Notes: generated by a model not told the origin, from the sequence alone. A stretch of 64,000 bases of DNA from Ruegeria haliotis (GCF_013377785.1 NZ_JABXWT010000001.1:547523-611522), one strand, 5' to 3'. Shown: positions 29,769 to 38,618, counted from the stretch's first letter. Numbers and translations: made by a program.

Positions 29769-29782
29769 TTGACATAAGTTAA
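29769..29782 (-). promoter_or_regulatory. NNR/DNR-type box upstream of nirE
   Basis: TTGACATAAGTTAA, with arms TTGAC and GTTAA, lies ~150 nt before the nirE ATG, farther than in the other boxes here. It shares its last two bases with the terminator of the preceding cupredoxin gene, so a stop signal and a promoter abut. Confidence 0.75.
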
Positions 29783-29811
29783 GGAGCGCGGGATTTGCGC
29801 CCGCGCTCCTT
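29781..29811 (-). terminator. strong terminator after the cupredoxin gene
   Basis: AAGGAGCGCGGG (29781-29792) pairs perfectly over 12 bp with CCCGCGCTCCTT (29800-29811), loop of 7 nt. It lies 28 nt after the cupredoxin stop at 29839 on the minus strand. There is no long T-run behind it. Confidence 0.75.
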
Positions 29812-29838
29812 AGATCTTGCCTGTATGTCTGCCTCGGC

Positions 29839-30252
29839 TCAGGGTTCGACTGTGATCATTCCGATCATGTTCTGTGTCTCCCAATGCGGTCCGCACAGAT
29901 AGTCCTGCGGGCCGGGTATAAGGAAGGTCATGTCGACTTCTTCCTCGGGGAACAGCCTGTCGCTCTCGGGTTCGCTGCCGTCTTTGAGCAATACGCTGTG
30001 GCTGGTGCGTTTATCCACGTTCACCCACCGGACCGTGGTGCCCGCTGTCACTGTAAGTTGGGCGGGGCAGAAGTTGTATTTGTACATCAGCACCACTTCG
30101 GCATCTTCGACGGCAGATGAGGGCTGATTGTACAGCTCGACATACCGCTCTTCGGCTTCGGCGCAGATGGCGGAGGCTTCGTCGTCGACGGCCAGGACGG
30201 GCGTGGCCGCGAACAGCAGCAGGGCTGCGGGAAGAAGGCGTTGGGGGTTCAT
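29839..30252 (-). CDS. exported cupredoxin (plastocyanin/azurin-like copper protein)
   Basis: The protein has 137 residues with a signal peptide (MNPQRLLPAALLLFAATPVLA). The C-terminal ~85 residues form a type 1 copper domain with ligands His in RTSHSVLL, Cys in QDYLCGPH, His in CGPHWE and Met in QNMIGM. A short acidic N-terminal segment (AICAEAEERYVELY) precedes it. It is likely a periplasmic electron carrier for NirS, NorCB or NosZ. It is not a standard pseudoazurin by length or N-terminus. The gene lies downstream of the NirT-like gene across a hairpin. Confidence 0.78.
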   Translation of the reverse strand: MNPQRLLPAALLLFAATPVLAVDDEASAICAEAEERYVELYNQPSSAVEDAEVVLMYKYNFCPAQLTVTAGTTVRWVNVDKRTSHSVLLKDGSEPESDRLFPEEEVDMTFLIPGPQDYLCGPHWETQNMIGMITVEP

Positions 30253-30280
30253 GGTCCATGTCTCCTTTCCAAGAGGGTCA

Positions 30281-30301
30281 GGGGCCGGATCATCCGGCCC
30301 C
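30281..30301 (-). terminator. hairpin between the NirT-like gene and the cupredoxin gene
   Basis: GGGGCCGG (30281-30288) pairs with CCGGCCCC (30294-30301) around ATCAT. It starts 7 nt after the NirT-like stop (30308). It may terminate partly or stabilise the upstream message. Confidence 0.6.
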
Positions 30302-30307
30302 CATCCG

Positions 30308-32092
30308 TTACTGTTTCACCACGTTGACGGCGGCTGTGTCGTCATCCAGCGCCAGGCTGGTGTTCAGCGTCACATGGTGGAACCGAGCGGCGGCAAAGTC
30401 GTCGTGGATCGCAAAACCGACCGTGTAAGTCTGACCTGGCTCCAGTGGGACGTCACCCGGCGCGCCAGAGTTCAGCGGGCGGGTAAAGACCACGGTCCAC
30501 ATGCCACCGGACAGGTTGGCTGAGGCGGCGATTTCACCGTCATTGACCACGCGCTGCTCTAGCAGATAGCCGTTGGAAGCGCTGCCATCGGCGTAGACAC
30601 GCATCAGGTCAAGGAACGTACCATCAGCCAGATACTGCTCGATCTGAGCTTCGGCCTCCAGTTTGTCCCAACCACCCAGAGCTTTGCCCCGGCGGCCTTT
30701 GACCTCGACCTCGGTCCGGCTTTCGCTGATGTATTTGCTCACAGTGTCCTGTGCAGTCATGCGGCCTGCGATGTCGCCATTGGCTGCGATCGCATCTGCC
30801 TCGGGCGCGAAGGGCATATAGGTGTTGTCCGCGTGGCACGAGGCCCAGCAGCCGACCTGATCACCCAGCTCGATCCCGGTGCCGGTGATCATCATAGCGA
30901 CCTTGATCTGGTTGTCGGGGTCCATCTTGCCACCGTCGACAAACGGGGCGGGGTTGTGGCCCGCATCCGGCCATTGCAGACGGATGTACAGATTTTCGTC
31001 GTCATGCGCCGCTTGAATGGTGGCGTCGATCACACCGCGTTTTCCGGGGATCGGGGTTGGTTCCAGCTCACCACCTGCAACGATCTTGTTGCCGATCGTG
31101 TCCAATTCCTTTGCGTGACAGGTTGTGCATTGATCGCCACCCTTGGTCAACGGACGGGCGCCGCCGTGGAATTTGCCGTTTTGCACCCATTCAAACGAGG
31201 CTTGACCGGGGTAGAACAGTTTCAGATCCGCACTGGCCACTGCATTCCAGTCGATATCCGCACCGACATCACTGCCACCACCCGAAGGTGCAGCGGAGGC
31301 CTCGCCACTGGCGTTGGCGCGTTCTTCGGCCACGGCCGCATCAACTGCCGCAGCGATCTGGGCCTGCACGGCCTCTTGCTGGGCTGTTCTGGCGGCTTTT
31401 TCTGCATCGGCCTCGGCAGCTTCCTTGGCTTCGATCCGTTCAAGGCTCGCCATGTACTCTGGCGGGATCTGGCGGATAAAGGCCGGGTTCGGGGCCTCAA
31501 GCTCTTCCAGATACTCGTCGGTTGCCCGATCGCGGATGTTGGAATGTGCGATGCCTTTGTGGCAATCGATGCAAGTTTGACCCGTCTCCATCGCGTTCAT
31601 GTGCTGTTGACGCGCACGCGGTCTTTGAAACTCGGGCATCATCGACTCGAAATCGTGGCAGTTGCGGCATTCGCGCGAGTCGGTGGCCTTCATCCGCTCC
31701 CACTCGTTCATCGCCAGATGGATGCGCTTGGCCTCGAATTTTTCGGGCGTGTTGATGGTGCCGACTAACTTGCCATACAGTTCCTTGGACGCCTTGATCT
31801 TGCGGATCATCTTATGGGTCCAGTCCTTGGGCACGTGGCAGTCGGAACAGACCGCGCCGACGCCCGAGCGGTTCACGTCATGGATCGTACCTGTGTATTC
31901 CTCATAGACGAAATCGCGCATTTCGTGGCACGAGATGCAGAAATCCTTGGTGTTGGTGGCTTCCATGGCGGTGTTGAACCCGCCCCAGAAGATGATGCCG
32001 GCGGCGAAGGCCACGGCAATCCCGGCCACCGGCATTCCCCATAGGAAATACCGGCGCCAGATCGGTTTTTTCTTTTCCGGTTCCGAGGTCAT
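30308..32092 (-). CDS. NirT/NapC-type tetrahaem cytochrome fused to an ethylbenzene-dehydrogenase-like haem domain
   Basis: The protein has 594 residues. A membrane anchor (~14-40) is followed by four CXXCH sites: C52-H56, C82-H86, C142-H146 and C174-H178, the NapC/NirT pattern for quinol oxidation. An Ala/Glu-rich, possibly coiled linker (~215-275) leads to a C-terminal region with CTTCH (322-326) and the unusual CX3CH motif C415-W-A-S-C419-H420. Its beta strands (ENLYIRLQWPDAGHNPAP and YTVGFAIHDDFAAARFHHVT) resemble EB_dh / cytochrome c-552 haem-binding domains. Position between nirS and the cupredoxin suggests quinol-to-NirS electron transfer independent of bc1. The role is inferred. Confidence 0.85.
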   Translation of the reverse strand: MTSEPEKKKPIWRRYFLWGMPVAGIAVAFAAGIIFWGGFNTAMEATNTKDFCISCHEMRDFVYEEYTGTIHDVNRSGVGAVCSDCHVPKDWTHKMIRKIKASKELYGKLVGTINTPEKFEAKRIHLAMNEWERMKATDSRECRNCHDFESMMPEFQRPRARQQHMNAMETGQTCIDCHKGIAHSNIRDRATDEYLEELEAPNPAFIRQIPPEYMASLERIEAKEAAEADAEKAARTAQQEAVQAQIAAAVDAAVAEERANASGEASAAPSGGGSDVGADIDWNAVASADLKLFYPGQASFEWVQNGKFHGGARPLTKGGDQCTTCHAKELDTIGNKIVAGGELEPTPIPGKRGVIDATIQAAHDDENLYIRLQWPDAGHNPAPFVDGGKMDPDNQIKVAMMITGTGIELGDQVGCWASCHADNTYMPFAPEADAIAANGDIAGRMTAQDTVSKYISESRTEVEVKGRRGKALGGWDKLEAEAQIEQYLADGTFLDLMRVYADGSASNGYLLEQRVVNDGEIAASANLSGGMWTVVFTRPLNSGAPGDVPLEPGQTYTVGFAIHDDFAAARFHHVTLNTSLALDDDTAAVNVVKQ

Positions 32093-32168
32093 ATCCGGGC
32101 TCCGTTTTGGCTGTCTTGTCTGGCCTTGTGTGGCAGGCCGGTGAGTTTGGCTGTTTGGTCAAACGAAG

Positions 32169-32195
32169 AAAGGGCGGGCGAGGGGCCCGCCCTTT
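32169..32195 (-). terminator. terminator after nirS
   Basis: AAAGGGCGGGC (32169-32179) pairs with GCCCGCCCTTT (32185-32195) around GAGGG. On the minus strand a T-rich stretch (TTTCTTCGTTT) follows. It lies 22 nt after the nirS stop and probably limits expression of the downstream NirT-like gene. Confidence 0.8.
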
Positions 32196-32216
32196 CCGGT
32201 TTTGGTCGCGAACCCG

Positions 32217-33893
32217 TCAGGTGACGTGGTTCGACCGGTTGTAGACGTTGAACTTCCCGGTCGGAGCATACAGCCCTTTGACACGGCCGATTTCCTCAAG
32301 CGTCTCGGCGTCGTAGATCACGATCTCACCGTTGGGTTCCAGCGAGTCCGAGAGGTTCCAGTTGGATACCCAGACTTCTGTACCGTCGGCGTTGAACTCG
32401 AAGTGAACGGCAGCGTGCCCTTCCTGCTCGGTCAACTGGATCGTTTTCACGATCTCGCCGGTCTCTTTCGAGATGACTTGTACCGATTGCTGAATCTCAG
32501 GCTCGGGATGTTTGGTCTGGTCGGCCCATACATACTTGGAATTCGGGTGTGTACGGACAAACAGGCCGGGGCCGTCGGTTTCGACTTCGTAGCAGGTCTT
32601 CCAGGCATCCTCGGGACGATTTTCCGGGTCGTTGCCCCAGACAGTCACAGTGCCAACGCCAAGGTGGGTTGTGCCAGCAACCGGACCACAATTGGGATCA
32701 ACCCAGTTGGCGCCGGGGCCGGGGTGCGGCAGGGCGGCAACGTCGATCATGGCCTCAAGCTTGCGCTCTTTGGTGTCGACAACAACCATCTTGTTCGATG
32801 CGTTTGCAGCGATCTGGAAGTACCGACCTGTCGGATCAAAGAACCCATCGTGCAGGAACTTGGCACTGTCGATCTTGTCGATGCGCAGGTTGTCGAGATC
32901 CGAGTAGTCCACCTGCCACATCTGACCCAGCTCTTTCACGGCAACCAGCCAGCTGGTTTCGTTCGGAGTGGTGTAGATGGCGGCCACGCGAGCCTCTTCG
33001 ACATAGTCGCCGTCGACATTCACGCCGCGGGTCGAAACCACCTTGAGGGGCTCCATGGTGACGGCATCGGAAATCACGAAGTGCGGAGGCCAGTAACCAC
33101 CACCAATGATATACTTGCCGTCGCCGGATACGGCCACGTCGCGTGCGTCATAGGCAACTTTGACTTCGGAAACCAACATCTTGTCCGGCGTCTGCCAGAG
33201 GTCGATCTTGGTCATCTTGCCGTCGCGGCCCATGGTGTACCAGAAACGACCGGGTTCTTCCGGCTCGGTCACCTTGTGGTGCTCGGACGCTTTGATCACG
33301 TGCACCGCGTACCCTGTCGGAATGTGCGTCAGGACCTCTTTGGTGTCGCCGTCAACGATGGCCACTTTACCGGCGTCACGTTCGATGACGACAAAGAAGT
33401 TTTCCCAGTTGCGGCCATGCAGAGGCTCGGTCGGGTAGTCGGCTTCTTCGACATAGACCTTGCGGGTCTCTTTCATCTGCGCCAGCGACATCTCAGGCGG
33501 CTTGGGGGCCTCCATCTGAATATAGGTCGCCATATCCTTGATTTCCTGCTCGGACATAATATCCGAGAAGTTGTTCATACCGCCCTCGGTTCCCCAGGCG
33601 ATGATTTTCTCAAGGCGCTCCTGACCCAGCTTAAGGGTACCACCTTCGGTTTCGGTGCCGTCGGCTGCGGTTTTTTTCCAATGAGGCTCAAGGTTTTTAC
33701 CTGTGGCGCCTTTGCGCAGAACGCCGTGGCAGCCTGCGCATTGTTCGAAATAGAGCTGTTTGGACGATTCAAAAGCTTCGTCGCTTAATGTTGGCTCTTC
33801 GGCGAAGGCTGGTGCAGCGACGCTGCCCAGCAGCATTGCCAAACCGACCCCAAAGGCGCGGCCAGTTTTGTTGTAGCTGATTCCAAGTGACAT
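32217..33893 (-). CDS. nirS: cytochrome cd1 nitrite reductase
   Basis: I start at ATG 33893 (MSLGISYNKTG), which has GGAGAG seven nt upstream. The 558-residue periplasmic enzyme reduces nitrite to nitric oxide. It has a signal peptide (cut near AFA-EE at ~31), the N-terminal haem c site C52-AG-C55-H56 and an eight-bladed d1 propeller (with HVIKASEHHKVTEPE and ATLPHPGPGANW-type segments carrying conserved His). Length is normal and no lesion is seen. An NNR box sits 69 nt upstream. Confidence 0.97.
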   Translation of the reverse strand: MSLGISYNKTGRAFGVGLAMLLGSVAAPAFAEEPTLSDEAFESSKQLYFEQCAGCHGVLRKGATGKNLEPHWKKTAADGTETEGGTLKLGQERLEKIIAWGTEGGMNNFSDIMSEQEIKDMATYIQMEAPKPPEMSLAQMKETRKVYVEEADYPTEPLHGRNWENFFVVIERDAGKVAIVDGDTKEVLTHIPTGYAVHVIKASEHHKVTEPEEPGRFWYTMGRDGKMTKIDLWQTPDKMLVSEVKVAYDARDVAVSGDGKYIIGGGYWPPHFVISDAVTMEPLKVVSTRGVNVDGDYVEEARVAAIYTTPNETSWLVAVKELGQMWQVDYSDLDNLRIDKIDSAKFLHDGFFDPTGRYFQIAANASNKMVVVDTKERKLEAMIDVAALPHPGPGANWVDPNCGPVAGTTHLGVGTVTVWGNDPENRPEDAWKTCYEVETDGPGLFVRTHPNSKYVWADQTKHPEPEIQQSVQVISKETGEIVKTIQLTEQEGHAAVHFEFNADGTEVWVSNWNLSDSLEPNGEIVIYDAETLEEIGRVKGLYAPTGKFNVYNRSNHVT

Positions 33894-33955
33894 GATCACT
33901 CTCCATTTGCGTGGTGAGGCAGGGCGGAGATTGAAGCAGGGCGACTTAGCGCTCC

Positions 33956-33969
33956 TTGACCAAAGTCAA
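33956..33969 (-). promoter_or_regulatory. NNR/DNR-type box upstream of nirS
   Basis: TTGACCAAAGTCAA is a perfect palindrome in both arms (TTGAC/GTCAA), centred 69 nt before the nirS ATG. It is the best match of the six boxes here. Confidence 0.88.
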
Positions 33970-34058
33970 CGGGAAAGGTTGAAAGCGGCAAAGAAAGGCC
34001 ATATCGGGCAAATAAATGCCGTTAAAATCTGTGTTTTAGGGTCATATTTTAATGTCTT

Positions 34059-34072
34059 TTGATTTTGGTTAA
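34059..34072 (+). promoter_or_regulatory. NNR/DNR-type box upstream of nnrS
   Basis: TTGATTTTGGTTAA (arms TTGAT/GTTAA) is centred 72 nt before the nnrS ATG on the plus strand. It is separate from the nirS box, so the divergent pair has one box each. Confidence 0.75.
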
Positions 34073-34136
34073 GTGGGCGGCAGGCGCCTGCTGCTAGGCC
34101 TTGAGGAGGCAGTTCAGAAGGCCAAGGAGAGCAGGC

Positions 34137-35330
34137 ATGTCGACAATCATCACGCGCGTTCTGGGCGAAGGGTTCCGGGTCTTTTTCCTGTTCGCCGGGC
34201 TGTACGGCCTGTTCGCTGGCGGAGCCTGGGGGCTGTGGTTGATAATGCAAACCGGTGCGATTCCCTATCAGGATACGACCTATTCCATGGCACCCTCCAT
34301 GTGGCACGGCCACGAGATGATATTCGGCTACGCCACAGCGGCGTTAGGCGGGTTCTTTTTGACGGCGGTGCCGAACTGGACCGGTACCCCGGATGCGCGC
34401 GCGCGCTTTATCGCTTTGGCGGCAGGGCTGTGGCTGGTCGGACGGAGTGCAATGTGGTTTTCGGCATCCTTGTCGCCGTGGTTGGTCGCGGGGCTTGACC
34501 TGGCTTTCGTACCGATTCTGGCGGCAAAGATTGCGACCCAGTTGATCCGCCGCCCGAAACCGCAGAACATGGTCTTCCTGATCTTGCTTAGTCTGATCTG
34601 GGTTGCCAACCTGATGATGCACCTTGAATGGACCGCAGTGACTGACGATACGCTGCAGGCCGGTTTGCGAGCAGGCCTTCTGACCCTGTGTGGGATGATC
34701 GCCATACTGGGCGGGCGTATCACACCTGCGTTTACGCGCAACGCGATGAAACGCGCAGGTGTGACCGAAGCAGCATGGCCTGTCAGTCACACAATGCTCG
34801 AACGGAGCAGCCTCGTGCTGGCCTTACTGCTGCCACTTGTGACGTTGTTTTCTACAGACAGCGTGCTGACCGGAGTGTTGGCTTTGGCATTGGGCGTTGC
34901 GCAGGCGGTCCGACTGTCGCAATGGCGCGGGGGCTGGGCCTTTCGTCAGCCGCTTTTGTTTGCACTGCATCTGGCACTTGGAATGCTGTGCTTCGGTCTG
35001 ATTTTGTGGGGTCTCGCGGTGCTGGGATACGGGAGCGAAATCGGTGCCCTGCACGTTCTTGGTATCGGTTGTGTTGGTGGGATGACGCTGGCGGTCATGA
35101 CCCGTGCTGGACTTGGTCATAGCGGGCGCGAGCTGGTGGCCCCCAAACCCGCGGTTGTGGCCTATGGCGCAATCGCGGTCGCCGCGCTGATCAGATGGTT
35201 GGGTACGGGGCTTGGAACGGAATACATGACCGCGATGCTGGTCGCAGACGGGCTGTGGATCTGTGCGCTGGGACTGTATCTGATTGCGATGTGGTCTGCG
35301 CTGACCGGCCCGCGTGCGGCGCGCGGTTAG
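34137..35330 (+). CDS. nnrS: NnrS family haem/copper membrane protein
   Basis: I start at ATG 34137 (MSTIITRVLGEGFRVFFLFAG), preceded by AAGGAGAG; a frame to 34101 lacks a ribosome site. The 397-residue protein has about 12 membrane helices with conserved His (MWHGHEMIFGYATAALGGFFLTAVPNWTG). NnrS proteins bind haem and copper and protect cells against nitric oxide or its iron complexes. It is divergent from nirS and ends in TAG, overlapping the convergent Hint gene by 4 bp. Confidence 0.9.
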   Translation: MSTIITRVLGEGFRVFFLFAGLYGLFAGGAWGLWLIMQTGAIPYQDTTYSMAPSMWHGHEMIFGYATAALGGFFLTAVPNWTGTPDARARFIALAAGLWLVGRSAMWFSASLSPWLVAGLDLAFVPILAAKIATQLIRRPKPQNMVFLILLSLIWVANLMMHLEWTAVTDDTLQAGLRAGLLTLCGMIAILGGRITPAFTRNAMKRAGVTEAAWPVSHTMLERSSLVLALLLPLVTLFSTDSVLTGVLALALGVAQAVRLSQWRGGWAFRQPLLFALHLALGMLCFGLILWGLAVLGYGSEIGALHVLGIGCVGGMTLAVMTRAGLGHSGRELVAPKPAVVAYGAIAVAALIRWLGTGLGTEYMTAMLVADGLWICALGLYLIAMWSALTGPRAARG

Positions 35331-36433
35331 CGATTGATCAGGGGGCGGTCATTTTTGATGTGACGATCAATCATGTTGCGGATCTGCCGACCCCTGGCTG
35401 GAATCTGGCGGGCCGAATCGGGCGCGTGGTCCGGTCGTTCAAGAGACGGAAACAACTCAAAAATTTCAGCACGTGCAGCGGGTGGCAGACTGCTTATCGC
35501 TTGTGGTCCAGTGAACAGGCTTTCGGACGGGGCACCTTCGGCGAAAATGATCTCGTGCCGGTCAAACAGCACATGATAATAGGTGAGCGATTCGGTTGCG
35601 TCTTCCATGGCGATGCCTGGCACGTCAATCAGCATGTGTGCGGGCACCAACACCTCTGCGGCATCGAACATGCGCACAGCGATCGGCGAATGTACCAGCA
35701 TCCTGTGTTGCGGCGAAACCAGCAGATCGCGTTCAGGTAGGGCGCTTCCAAGCGCACCGGCCTTGATCCGGATAGGTCGCAGTTGCGGCTTTGCCTCCAA
35801 CTCGTTGCGTTCCAACCGGCGCGCACCAATCCAGCGGATGCGCTGTGGTCCGTGATCCGCAGTGATGACTTCATCTCCGGCGGACAGATTCTCGATCGGT
35901 TTCTGGCCAGAAGGTGTCAAAACCCATGTGCCAGCCGTGAAACAGGGCACATCGACAATGGCCCCGGGGTCCGTAGTGTCCGGCGCATTGGTTGGCGTGA
36001 CATTGGACACCTGCATCGAATAGGTGGTGCCGGGGACCAGAGGCTCTGAGGTGATGTACCCCACCAAAGTGCCGTCTACCTCGACACGGAACACATCGAT
36101 CGTTCCGCCACCGGGCTTGGTGAGCTCGTAGGACTCTTCAAGATAGATATTGCCTGTGGAGAATGTTGTCGTGCCGTCGAGATTGGTCACAACACCCGTT
36201 TGCGTCGCATCGTCGCCGTTTTCGTTGTTGTACCTATCGCCGTTGAACACCGTTCCGGTATCAGGCAGGCCGGAGCCACCATTTAGAATGGTGCCGCCTG
36301 CTGCGTCTTCTACATTAAAGACGCGGCGGTCGGTGTCCGGGTCATACCCGGTGCTTAAGGTTACCGTATCCGGTCCAACAAAATTGACCGATATGACACC
36401 GGGCGCGTAGCCAATATAAGAGTAATTCGCCAT
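35327..36433 (-). CDS. Hint-domain protein
   Basis: The protein has 368 residues. The N-terminal ~160 residues are beta-rich and unlike anything I recognise. A Hint (hedgehog/intein) module starts at PCFTAGTWVLTPSGQKPIENLSAGDEVIT with the catalytic Cys after a Pro, and continues through SPQHRMLV and the TYYHVLFDRHEIIFAEGAPSESLF segment typical of rhodobacterial Hint_2 proteins. Such proteins may self-cleave; their function is unknown. It interrupts the denitrification genes between nnrS and norC. Confidence 0.82.
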   Translation of the reverse strand: MANYSYIGYAPGVISVNFVGPDTVTLSTGYDPDTDRRVFNVEDAAGGTILNGGSGLPDTGTVFNGDRYNNENGDDATQTGVVTNLDGTTTFSTGNIYLEESYELTKPGGGTIDVFRVEVDGTLVGYITSEPLVPGTTYSMQVSNVTPTNAPDTTDPGAIVDVPCFTAGTWVLTPSGQKPIENLSAGDEVITADHGPQRIRWIGARRLERNELEAKPQLRPIRIKAGALGSALPERDLLVSPQHRMLVHSPIAVRMFDAAEVLVPAHMLIDVPGIAMEDATESLTYYHVLFDRHEIIFAEGAPSESLFTGPQAISSLPPAARAEIFELFPSLERPDHAPDSARQIPARGRQIRNMIDRHIKNDRPLINR

Positions 36434-36780
36434 AATCTAGCCTGCCAGTCTTAACTTGTTACATTGTGCCGCTGACGAAAGCTGTTTGCAGCGTTCAGGG
36501 CAACTATCCTCTTTTGGACTTTGTCAGATATTCCTGAATAAAATCACTCATATTTGACATTTTAACGACCATTTGGGGAAATAAAACCGAAATTGATTAA
36601 ATAATGAACTGATTTGAGCCGGGATCGTCCGTGTCTTCTCATCCTTTAGGTAAGATCCACGGTTCCGGTCATTTGCCGTACTCATGATTTCCTGGCGCTG
36701 GTCTTGACTTTCGTTAAGGCAACACCAAGGCCCGCCAGCCATGGTGTTCCCACCAGCAAAGCGGCGCAAAGGAGAGCGCA
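36434..36780. other. intergenic region between the Hint gene and norC
   Basis: This AT-rich 347-bp gap lies between divergent genes. It carries the Hint-gene promoter at the left, the norC NNR box at 36704-36717, and GGAG a few bases before the norC ATG. Nothing else, such as an RNA gene or repeat, was recognised. Confidence 0.5.
36704..36717 (+). promoter_or_regulatory. NNR/DNR-type box upstream of norC
   Basis: TTGACTTTCGTTAA (arms TTGAC/GTTAA) is centred 70 nt before the norC ATG, the same spacing as for nirS and hemA. Confidence 0.82.
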
Positions 36781-37230
36781 ATGCGAGACGTCATGACAAA
36801 GAGCATGGCCCGCAATATATTCTATGGCGGATCACTGTTCTTCATTTTAATATTTCTGGCCCTGTCGGCCCATTCCCACTACTACATCGTCAATTCCGAG
36901 AACTCGGCTAAACTTGACGACAGCGTGGTGCGGGGCAAACACGTCTGGGAAAAACACGCCTGTATCAATTGTCACACTATTCTGGGTGAAGGGGCATACT
37001 TTGCCCCCGAAGTCGGTAATGTGATGACCCGGTGGGATGTTCTGGATGACCCGGAATCGGCCTTTGAGGTCCTCAAGGGCTGGATGGAGGCGCAGCCTAC
37101 CGGCATTCCCGGTCGTCGGCAGATGCCGCAATTCAACCTCAGCGATGAAGAGATCCGCGATCTGAGCAACTTCCTGATCTGGACGGACAATATCGACGCT
37201 CAGGGCTGGCCGCCGAACGACGCGGGCTGA
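36781..37230 (+). CDS. norC: nitric oxide reductase, cytochrome c subunit
   Basis: This 149-residue protein has one N-terminal membrane anchor (NIFYGGSLFFILIFLALSAHSHYYIV) and a single periplasmic haem c (ACINCHTILGEGAYFAPE), with the axial Met in the RRQMPQFNL segment. It passes electrons to NorB. It is first in norCBQDEF, 15 bp before norB. Confidence 0.95.
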   Translation: MRDVMTKSMARNIFYGGSLFFILIFLALSAHSHYYIVNSENSAKLDDSVVRGKHVWEKHACINCHTILGEGAYFAPEVGNVMTRWDVLDDPESAFEVLKGWMEAQPTGIPGRRQMPQFNLSDEEIRDLSNFLIWTDNIDAQGWPPNDAG

Positions 37231-37245
37231 GAAGGGAACAAGACA

Positions 37246-38613
37246 ATGAAATACGAATCCCAAAAAGTGGCCTACGCCTACTTTGCCGTAGCAATGGGCC
37301 TGTTCGCGATTCAGGTCATCGGCGGTCTACTGGCCGGCCTGATCTATGTATCGCCCAACTTTCTGAGCGAGCTGCTGCCGTTCAATATCGTGCGGATGCT
37401 GCACACCAACTCGCTGATCGTCTGGTTGATCCTGGGCTTCTTCGGTGCGGCGTACTTCCTTATCCCGGAAGAAGCTGAGCGTGAGATCCACTCGACCAAG
37501 CTGGCCTATCTGCAACTGCTGATCCTTGTGGTCGGGACGCTGGGCGTGGTTTTGACCTATGTCTTCAACCTGTTCGAAGGCAACTGGCTGCTGGGCAAAG
37601 AGGGGCGCGAGTTCCTTGAGCAACCCAAGTGGGTCAAAGCAGGTATCGTCGTGGCCGCGCTGATCTTCCTTTACAACGTGTCGATGACCGTTCTGAAGGG
37701 TAAGAAAACCGCGATCACCAACATCCTGCTTCTGGGCCTTTGGGGTCTGGCGCTGCTGTTCTTGTTTGCCTTCTACAATCCGGGCAACCTGAGCCTCGAC
37801 AAGCAATACTGGTGGTATGTTGTCCACCTGTGGGTCGAAGGTGTGTGGGAACTGATCATGGCGTCAATCCTCGCTTACCTGATGCTCAAGCTGACGGGTG
37901 TTGACCGCGAGATTGTCGAAAAATGGCTGTACGTCATCGTTGCCGCCGCCCTGTTCTCGGGCATCCTCGGCACCGGACACCACTACTACTGGATCGGTAG
38001 CCCCGGTTACTGGCAGTGGATCGGCTCGATCTTCTCGGCGCTTGAGGTAATCCCATTCTTCGCGATGATGGCCTTTGCCTTCGTCATGGTCTGGAAGGGC
38101 CGTCGTGACCATCCCAACAAAGCCGCGCTGTTGTGGTCGCTGGGTTGTGCCACGCTTGCCTTCTTTGGCGCTGGCGTCTGGGGCTTCCTGCATACACTGC
38201 ACGGGGTGAACTACTACACCCACGGCACACAGATCACTGCGGCCCACGGTCACCTGGCTTTCTACGGTGCTTATGTTGCTCTGAACTGCGCGATCTTCAG
38301 CTATGCGATGCCGATCCTCAAGAACCGCGATCCCTATAATCAGGTTCTGAACATGGGCAGCTTCTGGCTGATGACCAGCGGCATGGTCTTCATGACCTTC
38401 GTGCTGACCTTTGCCGGTACCGTACAAACGCACATGCAACGTGTGGTCGGTGACTACTTCATGGATGTGCAGGACCAGATCGCCATCTTCTACTGGATGC
38501 GTCTTGGTGCTGGTCTGGTCGTGGTCCTTGGTGCGCTGTTGTTCATCTACGCGATCTGGGTTCCCCGGAAAGAGATCATTGAACCCGGCGCTGCCGAAAC
38601 ACCCGCGGAGTGA
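37246..38613 (+). CDS. norB: nitric oxide reductase, catalytic subunit
   Basis: This 455-residue haem-copper oxidase superfamily protein has 12 predicted helices. It reduces 2 NO to N2O. Haem and FeB ligands are visible: HTNSLIVWL (low-spin haem), HLWVEGVWE, GTGHHYYWIG, and the HGTQITAAHGHLAFYGAYV helix. The length is right for a cNOR. Confidence 0.96.
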   Translation: MKYESQKVAYAYFAVAMGLFAIQVIGGLLAGLIYVSPNFLSELLPFNIVRMLHTNSLIVWLILGFFGAAYFLIPEEAEREIHSTKLAYLQLLILVVGTLGVVLTYVFNLFEGNWLLGKEGREFLEQPKWVKAGIVVAALIFLYNVSMTVLKGKKTAITNILLLGLWGLALLFLFAFYNPGNLSLDKQYWWYVVHLWVEGVWELIMASILAYLMLKLTGVDREIVEKWLYVIVAAALFSGILGTGHHYYWIGSPGYWQWIGSIFSALEVIPFFAMMAFAFVMVWKGRRDHPNKAALLWSLGCATLAFFGAGVWGFLHTLHGVNYYTHGTQITAAHGHLAFYGAYVALNCAIFSYAMPILKNRDPYNQVLNMGSFWLMTSGMVFMTFVLTFAGTVQTHMQRVVGDYFMDVQDQIAIFYWMRLGAGLVVVLGALLFIYAIWVPRKEIIEPGAAETPAE

Positions 38614-38618
38614 TGCAT

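Noticed and set aside
32202..33788. Long plus-strand frame (528 codons) opposite nirS
   Set aside because: Antisense shadow of nirS with His/Val-rich composition caused by codon complementarity. No ribosome site.
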